A DNA stretch of 64,000 bases from Cesiribacter sp964504565 (GCA_964504565.1 CAZDEY010000006.1:186001-250000); one strand, 5' to 3'; positions 33,238-41,375 are shown, numbered from the stretch's first letter. The notes: generated by a model from the letters alone, not told the origin. Numbers and translations: made by a program.

Positions 33238-33813
33238 TCCCCTCTTGAGAGGGGTAGGGGTGTGTAGCCTGCTTGCCTTAAAGAACAGTCAGTTATTAAA
33301 TATTTTTGACGTAAAAGTTCAGGTGTCCAATTATCAAACTTACAGCTAGTGGGGTTTAGAGTCATTTATGGTTTTCCTCAAACTCCTCAATATAAATCGA
33401 GATAGTTCTTAAAACGTTGTTGATATCCTTCATTACTTCCTCATCACAAAACCTCAGAACGCATAAACCTACAGCTTCTAATTCTGAAGTTTTGGCTTCA
33501 TCCTTAGTTACTACCTCCTCAAAAGTATGGCTTCTACCATCCAGTTCAATAACCAGATCCATTTCCGCACAGTAAAAATCAGCGATGTAATTTAGTAAAG
33601 GTTTCTGGCGATGAAAGTCATAGCCGTACATTTGCTTGTTCTTCAAGTATTGCCAAAGCCTAATTTCGCTTTGGGTACTATCATTCCGTAACTTCCGCGC
33701 CAGCTCTTTTAGCTTAGGGTTGTAGGGAATGATTTTGCGCTTCATTTTGAGGTCTTCCTTTTAAGTTGACTGGCCACATACCCCGGCCTGCGCCCACCCC
33801 TCTCTAGAGGGGA
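33238..33813. mobile_element. Candidate mobile element carrying a DUF559 nuclease gene
   Basis: Left end at 33238: TCCCCTCTTGAGAGGGG then TAGGGGTGTGT. Right end, inverted: CCACATACCCCGGCCTG ... CACCCCTCTCTAGAGGGG at 33771-33813. Inside the left end the stretch AAAGAACAGTCAGTTATT resembles the core of the two short copies (TTCAGAATAGGCAGTTCTT at 36990, TTCAGAAAAAGGCAGTTCTT at 41230). The only gene inside is the DUF559 nuclease. Terminal inverted repeats enclosing one nuclease gene, with gene-less derivatives nearby, suggest a mobile element. No target duplication is visible. Confidence 0.55.
33362..33745 (-). CDS. DUF559 (Vsr-like fold) endonuclease-domain protein
   Basis: 127 residues. The family core is TQSEIRLWQYLKNKQ, GYDFHRQKPLLNYIADFYC, MDLVIELDGRSH. 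The PD-(D/E)XK-type residues are Glu27, Asp56 and Glu67 with Asp69 nearby, all present, so it is probably an active metal-dependent nuclease. DUF559 proteins are related to very-short-patch repair endonucleases but their role is not established. It lies alone between the terminal repeats of the element and has no methylase partner, so a restriction-modification role is unlikely. Such a nuclease could nick or cut at the palindromic ends; this is inference. Confidence 0.88.
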   Translation of the reverse strand: MKRKIIPYNPKLKELARKLRNDSTQSEIRLWQYLKNKQMYGYDFHRQKPLLNYIADFYCAEMDLVIELDGRSHTFEEVVTKDEAKTSELEAVGLCVLRFCDEEVMKDINNVLRTISIYIEEFEENHK

Positions 33814-33912
33814 TACTTACCAATTGCTTTAACCTATATAACTATAAACATTTCAAGTCTTCATTAACAGTTTTTGGCTTTTAGCCCCCCTTCAAACGGT
33901 GGAGTTTTGGCA

Positions 33913-33955
33913 TTCCCCTCTTGAGAGGGGCTAGGGGTGTGTTGGCCCGGTTACT
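33913..33955. repeat. Solo left-end repeat of the DUF559-type element
   Basis: TTCCCCTCTTGAGAGGGG followed by CTAGGGGTGTGTTGGCCCG. The preceding 60 bp (AACAGTTTTTGGC...GTTTTGGCA) also match the sequence before the left end at 33238 (AACAGTTATTGGC...GTTCTGGCA), so imperfect direct repeats of about 100 bp flank the DUF559 unit. Confidence 0.65.
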
Positions 33956-34016
33956 TTTAAAATAGAATACCAATTAAAAGGAACCAAGCAGTAAACACCA
34001 ACCACCAGCCACCAAC

Positions 34017-36067
34017 CTACTCCTGCTCTTTCTTCTTTACCATTGTTAAAATAGTGGCTACAGCTACGGTTTCGTCTTCCAAATCGGTAACGTCAACCAG
34101 CCAGCGGACTATACCCTTGGCTACGTCTACTTCGTCGCGCTTTTCCTGGCTAATCTTTTCTTTGCAGGTTAGCTGCACCCCGATGGTCATGCCGGGGTAT
34201 ACCGGTTTGGTAAAGCGGCATTCATCCAGGCCGTAATTTAAAAGCACCGGCCCTTTGCGCGGGTCAACAAACATACCGGCGGCCTTGCTCAGGATGTAGT
34301 ATCCGTGGGCTACGCGGCCTTCAAACAGGGTGCCGTCCAGCGAGGTGGCATCTACGTGGGCGTAGAAGTTGTCGCCGCTTACGTTAGCGAAGTTGGCAAT
34401 ATCGGCTTCAGTTACGGTATGGCGGTGCGTGGTGTAAGTTTCGCCAATTTCCAGTTCCTCAAAATAGCGCTGGAAGGGGTGCTTATCGTACTCTACCTTC
34501 TTAGCGCCCTGCTGGTATACGCCGGTTACAGCGGTCATCATGGTTGGGGAACCCTGTATGGCGGTGCGCTGCATATAGTGGGCTACGCCGCGCTTGCCGC
34601 CCATTTCTTCGCCCCCGCCGGCCCGGCCCGGTCCACCATGCACCAGCATCGGCATAGGCGAGCCGTGGCCGGTGCTTTCCTTGGCCATATCTTCGCTAAT
34701 TACCAGAATACGGCCGTGGTTGGTGGCCGCGCCCAGTACAAACTTTTCGGCGGTTTCGGGCTTGCCAGTCGCTACCGAGCATACCAAAGAGCCCTTACCC
34801 TTATTGGCTAATTCAATGGCCTCGTCCAGATCATGGTAAGGCATCAGGGTACTTACCGGGCCAAAGGCTTCTACCTCGTGGCTCTCGGTAAATTTGTGCG
34901 GGTCTTTGTTCAGCAGCACAATAGGGGAAATAAAGGCTCCCTTGCTGCGGTCGGCGCCCAGCACCTCAAACTCATCGAGGTTGCCGTAGACAATGGGTGT
35001 GTTTTTAGCCAGTTGCTCTACGCGCTCGCGTACTTCCTTCACCTGACTGCGCCCGGCCAACGCGCCCATGCGTACGCCCTCGGTTTGCGGATTGCCGATA
35101 GTGGTTTTTGCCAGTTCCTTACCCAAGGCAATCTGTACATCTTCTAACACATTTTCGGGTACAATTACGCGGCGAATAGCGGTACACTTCTGGCCGCACT
35201 TTACGGTCATTTCTTTGCGAACTTCCTTAATAAACAGGTCGAACTCGGCAGTGCCGGGGGTAGCGTCCGGGGCCAGAATAGCGCTGTTTAGCGAGTCGGC
35301 CTCCATATTGAAGGGCACACTCTCCTGCAGCAGACGCGGGTGCGATTTCAGCATGCGGCCNNNNNNNNNNNNGAGCCGGTAAAGGTAATTACATCCTGGT
35401 GAGTAACGTGGTCGAGTATGCCGTTGGCCGAGCCGCACAGCAACTGCAGGCTACCTTCCGGCAGTATGCCCGACTTCACAATTTCCTTTACTACCTCCTC
35501 GGTCAGGTAGGCGGTTAGCGTAGCGGGTTTCACCACCGCCGGCACACCGGCCAGCAGGTTCACGGCAATTTTTTCCAGCATACCCCAAACCGGAAAATTA
35601 AAGGCGTTAATGTGCACGGCCACGCCCTCTTTAGGTACCATTATGTGGTGGCCCATAAAGCTGCCGCCCTTGCTGAGGCCTACCGGGTCGCCGTCTACGT
35701 AGAAGGGCTTATCGGGAAACTGGCGGCGCAGCGAGGCGTTGGCAAACAGGTTACCGATGCCGCCCTCAATGTCAATCCAGCTATCAACGCGGGTTGCGCC
35801 GGTGCGGTAGCTTATTTCGTAGAAGCGCTCCTTGTGCTCCATCAGATGCAAGGCCAGCGATTTTAGCATCAGGCCCCGCTCCTGAAAAGTCATTTTGCGA
35901 AGTTTGGGGTTGCCTACGCGGCGGCCGTACTCCAGCACCTCGCTAAAATCGATACCCTCGGTGCTGGCGGTGGCTATAGTTTCGCCAGTAACGGCGTCGT
36001 AAAGTTCTTTATGCTTACCCGAGCCAGCTACCCACTGGCCCTGTACGTAATTTTCTAGTTGTTTCAT
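34017..36067 (-). CDS. paaZ: Bifunctional oxepin-CoA hydrolase / 3-oxo-5,6-dehydrosuberyl-CoA dehydrogenase PaaZ, with an N-run
   Basis: Opens the oxepin-CoA ring and oxidises the aldehyde product in aerobic phenylacetate breakdown. About 680 residues in two domains. The N-terminal aldehyde dehydrogenase domain has ENYVQGQWVAGSGKHKELYD, GVAVHINAFNFPVWGMLEK, VITFTGS and the catalytic Cys in VKCGQKCTAIRRV. The C-terminal MaoC-type hydratase has the FANVSGDNFYAHVD motif. Twelve Ns at 35361-35372 split the frame: the codon phase differs by one across the run, and the gap falls in the conserved SAxTG segment (about 10 bases needed). I treat it as one intact gene with a mis-sized gap. Confidence 0.93.
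35361..35372. other. Assembly gap (12 N) inside paaZ
   Basis: The codon phases on both sides agree only if the true gap is 1 modulo 3; 10 bases would restore the expected FTGSAxTGRML sequence. Confidence 0.9.
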
Positions 36068-36133
36068 TATGTATTAGTTGTTCGTTGCTAGTTGTTTGTT
36101 GTTGGTTTGTGGCTAGTCCTTAGTGCCTGATGC

Positions 36134-36319
36134 TTAGTTTTTAGTGTATTTAACAGTTGGTGGGGCTTCGTTGGGATTTACCTCTATTACTTTGCCATCT
36201 TTATATTGAATAATTGGGGTGCCTTTTCGCTTCTTAAATTCGATCATCCTTTGATAGGCTAATTCCAATCCTGATATAATTTTATCTCTATTTTGAAATT
36301 TGCTGTTTTTCATATCCAT
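36134..36319 (-). CDS. Small protein overlapping the zeta toxin gene, candidate antitoxin
   Basis: 61 residues from ATG 36319 (59 from 36313): NSKFQNRDKIISGLELAYQRMIEFKKRKGTPII and the tail VIEVNPNEAPPTVKYTKN. Basic in the middle, no membrane segment. It begins inside the last 32 bp of the zeta-like gene, so is translated from the same message. The fixed pairing suggests an antitoxin or accessory subunit, although classical epsilon antitoxins precede zeta. Resembles nothing else that I know. Confidence 0.6.
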   Translation of the reverse strand: MDMKNSKFQNRDKIISGLELAYQRMIEFKKRKGTPIIQYKDGKVIEVNPNEAPPTVKYTKN

Positions 36320-36875
36320 TCCGAATTGCATTATATGTTGATTCTTCAACTATTTCTATTTCAATTTTATTTCCAATGGCTAAAATTTGATAGGCCTCAC
36401 CTGAATTTTCTATCAGCATCCATTCATCTACAATTTCTCTGTAAAGATTGAAAAAATTGGATAGTCCCTTTTCGTATCTTCTTACTATTACGTCAGTGGG
36501 TATATTATGACCTCCTTCGGCAACCCTGACTTTAACCCTTTCTACTGCCATTTGCGGCGAAGGAAGGTACAAAAACAACAGCGTTACATAATAGTCTTGT
36601 TCCTGAGCTTTGGATACCAGTTGCTTGTAGCTTCGGGTAGAAAGGGTGGTTTCGATAGCAAAGTTTTTGCCTTGTTTCAATAAATATTGAATACGCTCCA
36701 GCATTAGCCTACCGGCCTGAATACCGGCCGATTCGGGGTTGAATGGAGAAAGGCCGCGGGCAATTTCGTCAGCATTTACAAATTCTCTACAGTTTAAGAT
36801 TTCCGGCAGAATGGTGTACGAGGCAGTAGTTTTACCCGCCCCGTTACAGCCCGAAATTATGTAGAGGTGTTTCAT
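36288..36875 (-). CDS. Zeta-toxin-like P-loop kinase
   Basis: 195 residues. P-loop YIISGCNGAGKTTASYTILPE at residues 4-24, FVNADEIARGLSPFNPESAG, the ETTLSTRSY block and the arginine-rich lid VRRYEKGLSNFFNLYREIVDEW are the zeta toxin family signature. Zeta kinases phosphorylate UDP-N-acetylglucosamine and stall wall synthesis; related Bacteroidota proteins are untested. With the small downstream gene it forms a possible module inserted between paaZ and paaY. Confidence 0.85.
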   Translation of the reverse strand: MKHLYIISGCNGAGKTTASYTILPEILNCREFVNADEIARGLSPFNPESAGIQAGRLMLERIQYLLKQGKNFAIETTLSTRSYKQLVSKAQEQDYYVTLLFLYLPSPQMAVERVKVRVAEGGHNIPTDVIVRRYEKGLSNFFNLYREIVDEWMLIENSGEAYQILAIGNKIEIEIVEESTYNAIRNGYEKQQISK

Positions 36876-36946
36876 TTAGAAGAATACGTATTTGAAGTGT
36901 TATAAAGCATTGATTTTAAAGTTATGTTGCCCATTAGTTCAACGCA

Positions 36947-37064
36947 TTCCCCTCTTGAGAGGGGCTAGGGGTGTGTTGGTTCGCTATATTTCAGAATAGG
37001 CAGTTCTTTATTATAATACGGGCTAACACACCCCGGCCTGCGGCCACCCCTCTCAAGAGGGGAA
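36947..37064. mobile_element. Gene-less (MITE-like) copy of the DUF559-type element, 118 bp
   Basis: TTCCCCTCTTGAGAGGGG CTAGGGGTGTGTTGG at the left, core TTTCAGAATAGGCAGTTCTT, and right end CTAACACACCCCGGCCTG CGGCCACCCCTCTCAAGAGGGGAA. The two ends are inverted repeats of each other and match the ends of the 33238-33813 unit. It lies between the zeta toxin and paaY. Confidence 0.7.
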
Positions 37065-37118
37065 GCCCACTCTCAACCTGCAGCATCATATTTCAATAAA
37101 TACCATTCATTTTTAATC

Positions 37119-37715
37119 TCAATTGTCTTTCCTCTCATTCCACGTCTCGTACATTCTATCCTGAACTTTCCGGTCTTTGGGGATTTCGCGGAGGGGTTCG
37201 CAGGCTTTTAGGGTTTCGTGGCAGTCGGCGGGTAGGCCCATATAGACGTGCGTGCCTTCGGTTTTCCATTTTAGCATATCGTCGCTTACCTCGCGGATAA
37301 TCTTATGCGGATTGCCTACTACCAAACTGCGGCGCGGTATTTGGGTATCGGCTTTTACAAAGCTGAGGGCGCCAATAATGCTTTCGTCGCCAATTTCGGA
37401 CCGGTCCATTACCACGGCATTCATGCCTACCAGTACGTTTCGGCCAATGTCAGCACCGTGAATGATAGCGCCGTGGCCAATATGGGCCATTTCACGCAGG
37501 TACATGGTGGTGCCGGGGAATACGTGTACCGTACAGTTTTCCTGCACATTGCAGTTATCTTCAATAATGATCTGCCCCCAATCGCCCCGAATGGCCGCCC
37601 CCGGGCCAATGTATACGTTTTTGCCAATAATAACATTGCCGGTAACCGCCGCCTGCGGGTGTACAAAGGCGGTTTCGTGCACTACGGGTATAAAGCCTTT
37701 GAAGGAGTATATCAT
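37119..37715 (-). CDS. paaY: PaaY, hexapeptide-repeat thioesterase / gamma-carbonic-anhydrase-like protein
   Basis: 198 residues, left-handed beta-helix (IYSFKGFIPVVHETAFVHP, AVTGNVIIGKNVYIGPGAAI, with metal-site histidines in HVFPGTT, HIGHGAIIHG). The C-terminal extension THVYMGLPADCHETLKACEPL is specific to PaaY and separates it from ordinary gamma-carbonic anhydrases. PaaY hydrolyses dead-end CoA esters formed during phenylacetate breakdown. Overlaps paaJ by 4 bp, so coupled to it. Confidence 0.92.
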   Translation of the reverse strand: MIYSFKGFIPVVHETAFVHPQAAVTGNVIIGKNVYIGPGAAIRGDWGQIIIEDNCNVQENCTVHVFPGTTMYLREMAHIGHGAIIHGADIGRNVLVGMNAVVMDRSEIGDESIIGALSFVKADTQIPRRSLVVGNPHKIIREVSDDMLKWKTEGTHVYMGLPADCHETLKACEPLREIPKDRKVQDRMYETWNERKDN

Positions 37716-38917
37716 ACCTTTTCAATAATTACCGCGAAACCCTGCCCTACGCCCACGCACATGGTTACCAGGGCATAGCGCTTGTTTTGCTCGTGTAATT
37801 CTATAGCCGCCGAATTTAGGATTCTGGCGCCAGTCATGCCTAGGGGGTGGCCAATAGCTATAGCACCGCCATTGGGGTTTATACGCGAGTCATCATCGGC
37901 TAGGCCCAACGCGCGGGTGCAGGCTAGGGCCTGACTGGCAAAAGCTTCGTTTAGTTCAATTATATCGATATCGTTGAGGCTGAGGCCGGCTTTTTTAAGG
38001 GCCTGCTGGGTAGCCGGCACCGGGCCAATGCCCATATAGCGCGGCTCCACCCCGGCAACGCCCATACTCACTAGGCGGGCTTTCGGGGTTAAATTATGGG
38101 TTTTTATACCTTCTTCGGAAGCTAACAACAGGGCAGCCGCCCCGTCGTTCAGGCCCGAGGCGTTACCGGCGGTTACGCTGCCGTCCTTCTTAAAAGCGGG
38201 GCGCAATTTGGCTAAGGCCTCCAGGGTTGTATCGGGGCGCAAAAATTCGTCGTGCTCAAATACCAGATTGTCCTGCTTGCGGCGGGGTATACGCACCGGT
38301 ATAATTTCTTTGGCTAAACGACCACTTTGTTGGGCCTTAGCAGCTTTTTGTTGACTCCAGAGGGCAAATTTATCCTGATCTTCGCGGCTAATATTTTCTC
38401 TTTCGGCCAGATTTTCGGCCGTATTTCCCATACCGTCGGTACCGTACAGCTCTTCCATTTTGGGGTTCACGAACCGCCAGCCAAAGGAGCTATCAAACAT
38501 CTGGCTGTCGCGCCCGTAGGCCTGGCTGGCTTTGGAAATTACCAGCGGGCCGCGCGTCATGTTTTCTACGCCGCCGGCTACGTATACCTCGCCGTCGCCC
38601 ACCTGTATGGCCCGCCCGGCCGATACGGCGGCGGAGAGCCCCGAGGCGCAAAGGCGGTTTACGGTTTCGCCGGGTACGCTCCAGGGCAAACCGGCCAGCA
38701 GCGCCGACATACGGGCTACGTTGCGGTTATCTTCGCCGGCCTGGTTGGCGCAACCCAGAATAACATCGGCGATGGCGGCGGGGTCCAGGCCGGAGTTTCG
38801 CTTAAGCAGGTCAGCAATTACCTGGGCGGCCATATCGTCGGGCCGAACGGGGGCCAGGGTGCCGCCAAAGTTTCCGATGGGGGTGCGTATTCCGTCAATT
38901 ATATAAGCTTGGTTCAT
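37712..38917 (-). CDS. paaJ: 3-oxoadipyl-CoA / 3-oxo-5,6-dehydrosuberyl-CoA thiolase
   Basis: 401 residues, thiolase with the active Cys in NRLCASGLSAAVSAG, the GGVENMTRGP loop, NEAFASQALAC, the His in NPNGGAIAIGHPLGMTGARI and the second Cys in VTMCVGVGQGFAVI. It releases acetyl-CoA in the two thiolytic steps of the phenylacetate route. First gene of a coupled pair with paaY; the MazEF module lies directly upstream. Confidence 0.94.
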   Translation of the reverse strand: MNQAYIIDGIRTPIGNFGGTLAPVRPDDMAAQVIADLLKRNSGLDPAAIADVILGCANQAGEDNRNVARMSALLAGLPWSVPGETVNRLCASGLSAAVSAGRAIQVGDGEVYVAGGVENMTRGPLVISKASQAYGRDSQMFDSSFGWRFVNPKMEELYGTDGMGNTAENLAERENISREDQDKFALWSQQKAAKAQQSGRLAKEIIPVRIPRRKQDNLVFEHDEFLRPDTTLEALAKLRPAFKKDGSVTAGNASGLNDGAAALLLASEEGIKTHNLTPKARLVSMGVAGVEPRYMGIGPVPATQQALKKAGLSLNDIDIIELNEAFASQALACTRALGLADDDSRINPNGGAIAIGHPLGMTGARILNSAAIELHEQNKRYALVTMCVGVGQGFAVIIEKV

Positions 38918-39014
38918 GGTCTAGGTTTTGAAGTGGTGAGGTGGTGAATTAGTGAAGTGGAATTCTGTTTACTTCAAACAGCTCCTGAAACAAGTTCAGG
39001 ACGACTGCTTAGTT

Positions 39015-39335
39015 TTAATCCACATAAGTTTCTTTTATTACTTGCTTCAGCGTTGTTATCTCGGCAGGTTTTAGTTGACCAAGAGTTTTTATAATTCGTT
39101 GCTTATCTATAGTTCTCAACTGATCTATGACCACCCACCCATTTTGGCGGTTATGCTGAACCTTAACGCGGGTAGGGTAAGGGTGCGACTTAGTCGTCAT
39201 AGGAGCTACAGTTAGGTTGCGCAGTTGGTGGTTGATTTCATTAGGCGAAATAATTACGCAGGGGCGGGTTTTATTAATTTCGCTGCCTACGGTGGGGTCC
39301 AGATTAACCAGCACAATAGTATACTGATCGTACAT
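39015..39335 (-). CDS. Type II toxin, PemK/MazF family
   Basis: 106 residues, probable mRNA endoribonuclease. DQYTIVLVNLDPTVGSEINKTRPCVIISP is the standard MazF N terminus, with VAPMTTK, GWVVIDQLRTIDKQRI and the LGQLKP segment. Its start overlaps the antitoxin stop by one base. Confidence 0.93.
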   Translation of the reverse strand: MYDQYTIVLVNLDPTVGSEINKTRPCVIISPNEINHQLRNLTVAPMTTKSHPYPTRVKVQHNRQNGWVVIDQLRTIDKQRIIKTLGQLKPAEITTLKQVIKETYVD

Positions 39336-39574
39336 TAATCTTCTAGGTTTTCGTCCGGAAATACATCGTCGATTAGTAATTCATCTTCTTGGCGCTCATG
39401 CATTTGCTTAAAGGCCTCAGCCCAGCCTTCTCGTACTTGCGCTACCGGCCGTAGCACTATTTGGTCGTCTTCCAAAATCATTTCAACCTTATCTTTAATT
39501 TGGTATCGTTCTAGTATGGTTTTAGACAGCCTTAACCCCTTAGAATTGCCTATTTGAATTACCGAAAGTTGCAT
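39335..39574 (-). CDS. Antitoxin, AbrB/MazE family
   Basis: 79 residues: swapped-hairpin DNA-binding N terminus (QLSVIQIGNSKGLRLSKTILERY, KVEMILEDDQIVLRPV) and an acidic C-terminal tail (EDELLIDDVFPDENLED) that would wrap the toxin. Upstream of and coupled to mazF. The module sits between paaI and paaJ on the same strand. Confidence 0.92.
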   Translation of the reverse strand: MQLSVIQIGNSKGLRLSKTILERYQIKDKVEMILEDDQIVLRPVAQVREGWAEAFKQMHERQEDELLIDDVFPDENLED

Positions 39575-39636
39575 ATGAGAATAACTTTAATGTAAACACA
39601 ATGTAATTACAATCTTATTCTGAAACAAAGTTTTTA

Positions 39637-40080
39637 TCATATAGGTTTTTCGGTTCGGTAGGCGGTGCCTTTAAACTGGGCTACTAGTTCTTCTCTTTGA
39701 TTTTTTATGCTGATGCTGTAGTGGCTTATTTTTCTTTTTAGGCTTACTTCTTGGGCTTCTACAGTTAATATATCGCCTTCTTTGCCGGGTTCAATATAAT
39801 CTATGGTTACGCTGAGGGCTACGCTGAGGCGGCCGTAGCTGTTGCAGGCAAAAGCTAAAGCGCTGTCGGCGGCGGCAAAGCTTACTCCGCCGTGCAGGGT
39901 ACCAAAACCATTAAGCATTTCCGGCCGGATGATGAAGTGTAATTTGCAGTAACCGGCATCTACTTCGTCAACCTTTATTCCGAGCCACTTGGTAAAGGCA
40001 TCTTTGGCCAGCATGCGGCCTAGTACGGCTTCGGCGGTTTGCTTGGGGGTTGGTTGTATGTTAGGTTCTTCGTGGTTCAT
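39637..40080 (-). CDS. paaI: Hydroxyphenylacetyl-CoA thioesterase PaaI
   Basis: 147 residues from ATG 40080, hotdog fold. NGFGTLHGGVSFAAADSALAFACNS carries the His-Gly-Gly and catalytic Asp of PaaI; VALSVTIDYIEPGKEGDILTVEA follows. It relieves trapping of CoA as non-metabolised esters. The start ATG lies 11 bp from the hairpin of the repeat at 40091-40269; the longer frame to 40119 runs into that hairpin and is rejected. Confidence 0.92.
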   Translation of the reverse strand: MNHEEPNIQPTPKQTAEAVLGRMLAKDAFTKWLGIKVDEVDAGYCKLHFIIRPEMLNGFGTLHGGVSFAAADSALAFACNSYGRLSVALSVTIDYIEPGKEGDILTVEAQEVSLKRKISHYSISIKNQREELVAQFKGTAYRTEKPI

Positions 40081-40090
40081 TTGGCTTATT

Positions 40091-40269
40091 GTTCTTTTCT
40101 CTTGACAGAAAAGAACCAAAAGGTCAAGGCTGTGAATAAATTGCTAAATTTTGCTTCTCTTCACTAAAACTTTCAAAACCGCACCGGCGGCCCGGTCGCT
40201 GCGCTCAAACATGAAAGTTTCTTAGCGCTCCGTTCTCCAAAATTCTTGACGCAATTTCTTCAAGGCCGG
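40091..40269. repeat. Long palindromic repeat, copy A (upstream of paaI)
   Basis: Starts with a perfect hairpin (GTTCTTTTCT, CTTGAC, AGAAAAGAAC). Next comes CAAGGCTGTGAA, then nested arms: AAATTGC/GCAATTT, AATTTTG/CAAAATT and AAACTTTCA/TGAAAGTTT around TCGCTGCGCTCAAAC. It ends TTCAAGGCC. Copy B at 42967-43130 has the same plan with different stem bases. On the minus strand it forms the region immediately before paaI, so it could be transcribed as part of the leader. Confidence 0.8.
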
Positions 40270-40312
40270 ATATTTCTAAATTCCTTAATTATAAATTATA
40301 AATTTTCAAGGA

Positions 40313-41095
40313 TTACCGACCCTTGAACTCTGGCTTACGTTTCTCCAAAAATGCCTTCACCCCTTCCTGGTAGTCTTCGGTTTTGCCGGCTTTCAGTTGG
40401 TAGGCGCCTTCCTGGGCTAATTGCTCCCTTAGGGTATTGCTGAAGCTTTGGTTTAGTAATTGCTTGGTGTACGCTAAGCCTTTGGTAGGCATAGCAGCCA
40501 TCTTTTGGGCAAGCTTTTCAACTTCCTCCCTAAAGCTTTCATCCGGAAATACTTTATAGAGCATGCCCATCTGCAGGGCTTCATGGGCGCTTACTTTATC
40601 GCCGGTCATCATAAGGGCGCTGGCACGCTGCATACCAATGAGGCGGGGCAGAAAGTAGGTTCCGGCGCTATCAGGTATCAGGCCAATTTTGCTGAAGGCC
40701 TGAATGAAAGCGGCCGATTCGGTAGCTACTACAATATCGCAGGCCAGGGCAATGTTGGCTCCGGCACCGGCGGCTACCCCGTTTACGGCGGCAATTACCG
40801 GCTTCTCCAACTGGCGTATCAGCTCGATGATGGGGTTGTAATGCTTATCTACGATATCGGCAATGCCGGGGGCGTTGGGGTCAACCACCTCGGCCAAATC
40901 CTGCCCGGCACTAAAGGCTTTGCCGGTACCGGTTAGTACCACGGCGCGCACTTCAGGGTTATTTTGGCACTCCTTTAGTTTCTCCTGCACCGCCAGGGCC
41001 AGTTCTTTATTAAAGCTGTTAAAAACCTCGGGGCGGTTTAGGGTTAAGGTAGCTACGCCGTTTTGGAGGGAGTATTTTAGTGAGTCTTGAGTCAT
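40313..41095 (-). CDS. paaG: 1,2-epoxyphenylacetyl-CoA isomerase PaaG
   Basis: 260 residues, crotonase fold. GKAFSAGQDLAEV, AAVNGVAAGAGANIALACDI and AFSKIGLIPDSAGTYFLPRLIG are the specific PaaG pattern: Asn/Ala where hydratases have the first Glu, and Asp in PDSAGT. It isomerises the ring epoxide to oxepin-CoA. The repeat A lies downstream, and a MITE-like copy lies between it and paaD. Confidence 0.92.
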   Translation of the reverse strand: MTQDSLKYSLQNGVATLTLNRPEVFNSFNKELALAVQEKLKECQNNPEVRAVVLTGTGKAFSAGQDLAEVVDPNAPGIADIVDKHYNPIIELIRQLEKPVIAAVNGVAAGAGANIALACDIVVATESAAFIQAFSKIGLIPDSAGTYFLPRLIGMQRASALMMTGDKVSAHEALQMGMLYKVFPDESFREEVEKLAQKMAAMPTKGLAYTKQLLNQSFSNTLREQLAQEGAYQLKAGKTEDYQEGVKAFLEKRKPEFKGR

Positions 41096-41171
41096 GTGTC
41101 TTGAGTCGTGAGTCTTTTTTGGTTGTTGGTTGTTCGTTGTTGGATTGAGGGTTACAAGTTGGATGCGGGGC

Positions 41172-41306
41172 TTCCCCTCTAGAGAGGGGTGACGAGCAAA
41201 GCGAGGCGGGGTGTGTTGGCCCGCTAATTTTTCAGAAAAAGGCAGTTCTTAATACGATACAGGCCAACACACCCCCGGCTATCGCCGACCCCTCTCTAGA
41301 GGGGAA
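41172..41306. mobile_element. Gene-less (MITE-like) copy of the DUF559-type element, 135 bp
   Basis: Left end TTCCCCTCTAGAGAGGGG, then a 17-bp variant spacer, GGGGTGTGTTGGCCCGC, core TTTTCAGAAAAAGGCAGTTC, and right end GGCCAACACACCCCCGG CTATCGCCG ACCCCTCTCTAGAGGGGAA. Same order and polarity as 36947-37064. It lies between paaG and paaD. Confidence 0.7.
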
Positions 41307-41375
41307 TGTCGAACGCCACTGTCTTATGCTTAATAATCAACTCACCCATTCGGTAATTCGCTAATTCACCCATTA

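Noticed and set aside
33362..33745. DUF559 gene as part of a restriction-modification or Vsr repair pair
   Set aside because: No DNA methyltransferase gene is nearby and mutS is 28 kb away; the only consistent neighbours are the terminal repeats.
34017..36067. Two separate genes, an aldehyde dehydrogenase and a MaoC-fusion fragment
   Set aside because: Both parts are consecutive pieces of PaaZ split only by the N-run.
36947..37064. Ordinary intrinsic terminators for paaY or the zeta gene
   Set aside because: No T runs, and the same paired ends and core recur at 41172-41306 and around the DUF559 gene, which a terminator would not explain.
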